This document shows, piece by piece, positions 60,851 through 64,000 of a DNA stretch of 64,000 bases. The notes beneath the pieces are model-generated. The model was not told where the DNA came from. It did not search any database and worked only from the letters and a program-made list of their open reading frames with translations. The position numbers and the translations under genes are program-made. Within the stretch, counting starts at the first letter, position 1; every line of letters starts with the position of its first letter. The DNA lies in NCBI GenBank assembly GCA_963755435.1, contig CAVWJX010000003.1, forward strand, positions 930,001-994,000. The letters run 5' to 3'. The stretch comes from AP-15 sp963755435 (GTDB lineage Bacteria > Pseudomonadota > Alphaproteobacteria > ATCC43930 > CGMCC-115725).

Positions 60851-61982
60851 GTGACTCGGACTACCCGAGCCAAGCGCTCTGCGATCCCGCTGCCGCCGTC
60901 GGCCGCCGACGGCGCACTGGCCCTGGTCGGCCTCGGTCGCGCCGGCGTCGCCGCCAAGTCGACGAAGCGTCACGGTCGAGAAGCCGCCGTCATCGGCCAC
61001 GCATCAGCGAGACCGGCAGCACGCTGCTCTACCCGCTCTTGAACCTCTGGGTCCCCGGCTACAACCAGAATACCCCGGGTGACCATCAACACGGCGGGCA
61101 CCGGGTCGGGCACCGGCATCACCGACGCCACCAACGGCACGGTGGACATCGGCGCCTCGGACGCCTACCTGTCGCCGAGCAGACCTGCAGGCCGACCCCG
61201 ACCTGGTGAACATCCCGCTGGCCATCTCCGCCCAGCTCATCGCCTACAACATCCCGGGCGTCACCGCCCACCTCAAGCTCAGCGGCAAGGTGCTGTCCGA
61301 GATCTACCAGGGCAAGGTCACCACCTGGAACAACTCGGCGATCACCCAGCTCAACCCGGGCGTCACCCTGCCCGACCACGCCGATCGTGACCCTGCACCG
61401 GTCGGACGGCAGCGGTGACACGTTCCTCTTCACCCAGTACCTGTCCAAGGCCGACCAGCGGCATGGGCGCACAACGGTCGGCTACAACACCAGCGTCACA
61501 TGGCCGAACACCCCCGGTGCCCTGGGGGAGAACGGCAACGGCGGGCATGGTGTCCGGCTGCAAGGCAACGCCGGGCTGCATCGCCTACATCGGCATCAGC
61601 TACCAGACCCAGGTGCTCGGCGACGGCCTCGACTACGCCCAGCTCCAGAACGGCAAGGGCAAGTACGTGCTGCCCGACACACGGCCACGATCGGCGCCGA
61701 GGCGGCCGGCTTCGCCAAGAAGACCCCGGCCAACGGCACCATCTCGATGATCTACGGGCACGGTCGCCGACGGCTACCCGATCATCAACTACGAGTACGC
61801 CATCGTGAACAAGAAGCAGTCGAGCACGCACAACGGCCAAGGCGGTGCGCTCGGTGCTCGCAGTGGGCGATCAGCCCCAAGTACGGCAACAGCGCGCACA
61901 TACCTGAGCCAGGTCAACTTCCAGCCGCTGCCGACCAAGGTGGTCGACGCAGTCGTTCAAGCAGATCGCCAAGATCAAGTAG
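60851..61982 (+). CDS. pstS: Phosphate-binding protein PstS
   Basis: Secreted or anchored receptor that binds inorganic phosphate for PstCAB. The GTG at 60851 has a strong AAGGAGG seven bases upstream and begins MTRTTRAKRSAI followed by a hydrophobic signal segment. Mature part: ETGSTLLYPLLNLWVPGYNQ, INTAGTGSGTGITDATNGTV DIGASDAYLS (phosphate loop with G-T-G-S-G), LKLSGKVLSEIYQGKVTTWN and LHRSDGSGDTFLFTQYLSKA (second phosphate loop). Ends VVKQIAKIK at TAG 61980-61982. About 370 aa. A dozen frame shifts. Confidence 0.93.
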
Positions 61983-62001
61983 TGAGCGCTGGGCATCGGC
62001 G

Positions 62002-63110
62002 GTGACGACCGGCGAGCGCGCCGCGGCATCGCCCAGCGACGCCGCGATCGGCCGGCCACCGCGTCGACCGCCCGCCTTCCGGCGGGTCGTCGACGCTCGT
62101 GCGGGCGCACGAGGAGCGACGGCTGGCGGTGGGCGGCACGGGTGGCCGCGCGTCCTGCCCCTGGCGCGCCCTGGTCTTCGCCGTCACGGTGCTGGCGGTC
62201 AAGGCCTGGCCCGGCCGATCAAGGTGAACGGCTCGGGCTTCTTCACCGGGTCGGCGTGGAAGCCCGGGAGCACCTACGCCGCACCGTGCACACCCACGGG
62301 GTGGCCCACCCCTCGGGCTCCGCCTACGGCGCCTGGCCGCTCATCGCTGGGCACCATCCAGACCTCGGTCATCGCCGTGGTCCTGGCGGTGCCCATCTCC
62401 ATCGGCTGCGGCCTTCGCCCTGACCGAGCGGCTGCCCCGCTGGATCTCCCGGCCGCTCGGGTTCGCCATCGAGCTCCTGGCCGGCATCCCGAGCGTCGTG
62501 ATCGGGCTGTGGGGCGTCGCTCACCCTCGGCCCGTTCCTCGCCCAGCACGTCTACCCGGTCATCGCCGACCACATGCCCGACGTGCCCGTGCTGCGCTAC
62601 TTCCGCAACCCGGTGGGCCACGGCGAGGGCCTGCTGACCGCGGGCCTGGTGCTCGCCCTGATGATCGTGCCGATCATCACCGCCACCACCCGTGACCTCT
62701 TCCGCCAGGTGCCCGCCGCTCCCCAAGGAGGGCGGCGAGGCCCTGGGCATGACCGACTGGGAGGTGGCCCGCCGGGTCACCATCCCCTGGGTGCGCTCGG
62801 GCATCATCGGCGCCACCGTCCTCGGGCTCGGCCGGGCCCTCGGCGAGACCATCGCCGTGGCCATGATCACGGGCGCGCATCTTCCACGTGGCGCCCGAAC
62901 ATCTACTCGCCCATGTCCACCATCGCCGCCGCCATCGTGACCCAGCTCGACTCGGCCTACACCGACGGCACCGGCTTCGCCGTCGCCACCCTGGCCGAGG
63001 TGGCGCTGGTGCTGGCCGTCATCTCGGTGCTGGTCAACATCTGGCCGCGCGCTGGATCGTGCGGCGCTCGGCCCGCCGGCGAAGCGGCCGTCGTGGGATC
63101 GATGGCGTGA
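62002..63110 (+). CDS. pstC: Phosphate ABC transporter permease PstC
   Basis: Inner-membrane channel subunit. GTG 62002 (MTTGERAAAS) is the preferred start; GTG 61983, next to the pstS stop, is an alternative. Six membrane segments are visible, e.g. TSVIAVVLAVPISIGCAFAL and FAIELLAGIPSVVIGLWGV. Coupling-helix region for the ATPase: ALPKEGGEALGMTDWEVARR VTIPWVRSGIIGATVLGLGR (EAA-type loop). Ends AAVVGSMA at the TGA 63108-63110, overlapping pstA. About 360 aa. Nine or so frame shifts. Confidence 0.9.
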
Positions 63111-64000
63111 GCGCGCTGCCCCGTGTCCCGGTCGGCGGACGCGTGTCCTCGGTGCTGTTCCGCGTCGGGACCTTCCTGGCCCTCGCCCTGGTCCTCGGCC
63201 CCGCCGTCTGGCTCCTGGTCGGGGTGCTGGCGCACGGCCGCCCCCCACTGGCAGTGGAGCGTGCTGTGGACCCCGTTCAACAGAGCGCCACCGGCGGGCT
63301 GCCGGGGCCGATCGTCGGCACCCTGATCCTCATGGTCGGCGTCCTGGTGATCGCCGGCACGGTCGGGCGTGCTGGCCGGCATCCACCTGGCCGAGCTGGC
63401 CAGGCCGCGCCGGAGCGGTCGGCCCGGCGGCGAGGTCCTGCGGACCGCCTCCGACGTGCTCTCGGGCTTCCCCTCGATCGTCCTCGGCTACGTGGTCTAC
63501 GTGGCCCTGGTGGTCGGCCTGCACTGGGGGTACTCGCTGCTGCCGGCGGTCCTGGTGCTGTCGGTGATGGTGGTGCCCTACATCGCCAAGTCGACCGAGG
63601 TGGCGCTGCGCCAGGTGCCCGACAGCTACCGGGAGGGGGCGGAGGCCCTCGGGATGTCGACGGGCTACGCCCTGCGCAAGGTCGTGCTGCGGAGCGGCGG
63701 CGCCGGGGATCGTGACCGGCCTCCTGATCGCCCTGGCCATCGCCGGCGGGCGAGACGGCGCCGCTCATCTACACCGCCGAGTTCGCGACCAAATGGACAG
63801 GGTCGTTCATCCACGGCCACGGCTTCCCCTACCTGACCTACCTGGTGTGCGAGTACTGGGACTACCCCACCAAGCAGGCCAACATCCTCTCCTACGACGC
63901 CGGCCTCATCCTGGTGGTCATGGTCCTGGTGCTCCTGGTCGCCGCCCGGCTCATCGTCGCCCGCACCCAGCGCCACGCCGAGGGCCGGGCCAAGCTGACC
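63107..64000 (+). CDS. pstA: Phosphate ABC transporter permease PstA (cut by the window end)
   Basis: Second channel subunit. The GTG at 63107 overlaps the pstC stop (GTGA) and begins MSALPRVPVGGRVSSVLFRV. Helices include GTFLALALVLGPAVWLLVGV, IVGTLILMVGVLVIAGTVGV and YVVYVALVVGLHWGYSLLPA. EAA loop: QVPDSYREGAEALGMSTGYA LRKVVL. Near the end HGHGFPYLTYLVCEYWDYPT and GLILVVMVLVLLVAARLIVA; the reading frame is still open at 64,000. Four or five frame shifts. Confidence 0.92.

Overview
This window is high-GC DNA from an actinobacterium. Supporting signs are third codon positions that are almost all G or C, many GTG starts, four-base GTGA/ATGA overlaps between genes, a MarP-type periplasmic protease, a MptB-like GT-C mannosyltransferase, an acyl-CoA carboxylase epsilon subunit, and the block tRNA-Thr, tRNA-Met, rpmG, tRNA-Trp, secE, nusG, rplKAJL. 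Long secreted proteins ending in DGG/GDA-type repeats suggest a lineage near Acidimicrobiia, but that is only an inference.

The main caution is that most protein genes, including essential ribosomal genes, are broken by one-base shifts. The shifts are not random. In the genes traced by eye, nearly every one is an extra base directly after a third codon position: G after a codon ending in C, or C after a codon ending in G. The codon hit is usually four-fold degenerate. This looks like synonymous C/G differences between co-assembled strains, each written as two bases instead of one. The genes are therefore annotated as intact, and each CDS span includes its shifts. tRNA and SRP RNA genes carry no such shifts. 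A stretch of about 8.7 kb (42.6-51.3 kb) is also free of this insertion type and may be a strain-specific or very conserved segment.

Layout: 0.1-4.5 kb, ribosomal protein, transcription and secretion genes with three tRNAs. 4.5-14.2 kb, acetyltransferase, lipoglycan-type mannosyltransferase, tRNA-Tyr, YajQ, GtrA, GH1 glycosidase, TesB thioesterase, citrate synthase, an unknown membrane-anchored protein and an SQD1-type sulfolipid enzyme. 14.2-22.3 kb, AddA, AddB and RmuC for DNA repair, overlapping end to end. 22.3-29.3 kb, PhoU, the first two enzymes of the aspartate pathway (LysC, Asd), two cyclophilins, an S51-like protein and an ABC-F ATPase. 29.3-40.0 kb, carbon metabolism that fits the ethylmalonyl-CoA pathway: thiolase, 3-hydroxyacyl-CoA dehydrogenase, crotonyl-CoA carboxylase/reductase, epimerase, coenzyme B12-dependent mutase and a carboxylase beta plus epsilon pair. 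A 12-bp palindrome sits between the divergent ccr and thiolase genes. 40.0-43.1 kb, SixA phosphatase, RecR, DnaX and SRP RNA. 43.2-50.2 kb, a giant secreted protein with 14 fibronectin type III domains, a beta-helix-like section and 42-residue C-terminal repeats. 50.2-52.0 kb, two tRNA-Ser genes around a TMEM175-like channel and TadA. 52.0-59.7 kb, a metallo-hydrolase, glucose dehydrogenase, GH15 enzyme and MarP protease, then a secreted seven-repeat protein with Asp-box motifs and an F420-type oxidoreductase. 59.8-64.0 kb, a phosphate uptake operon in the order pstB-pstS-pstC-pstA behind a three-unit PHO box; pstA runs off the end.
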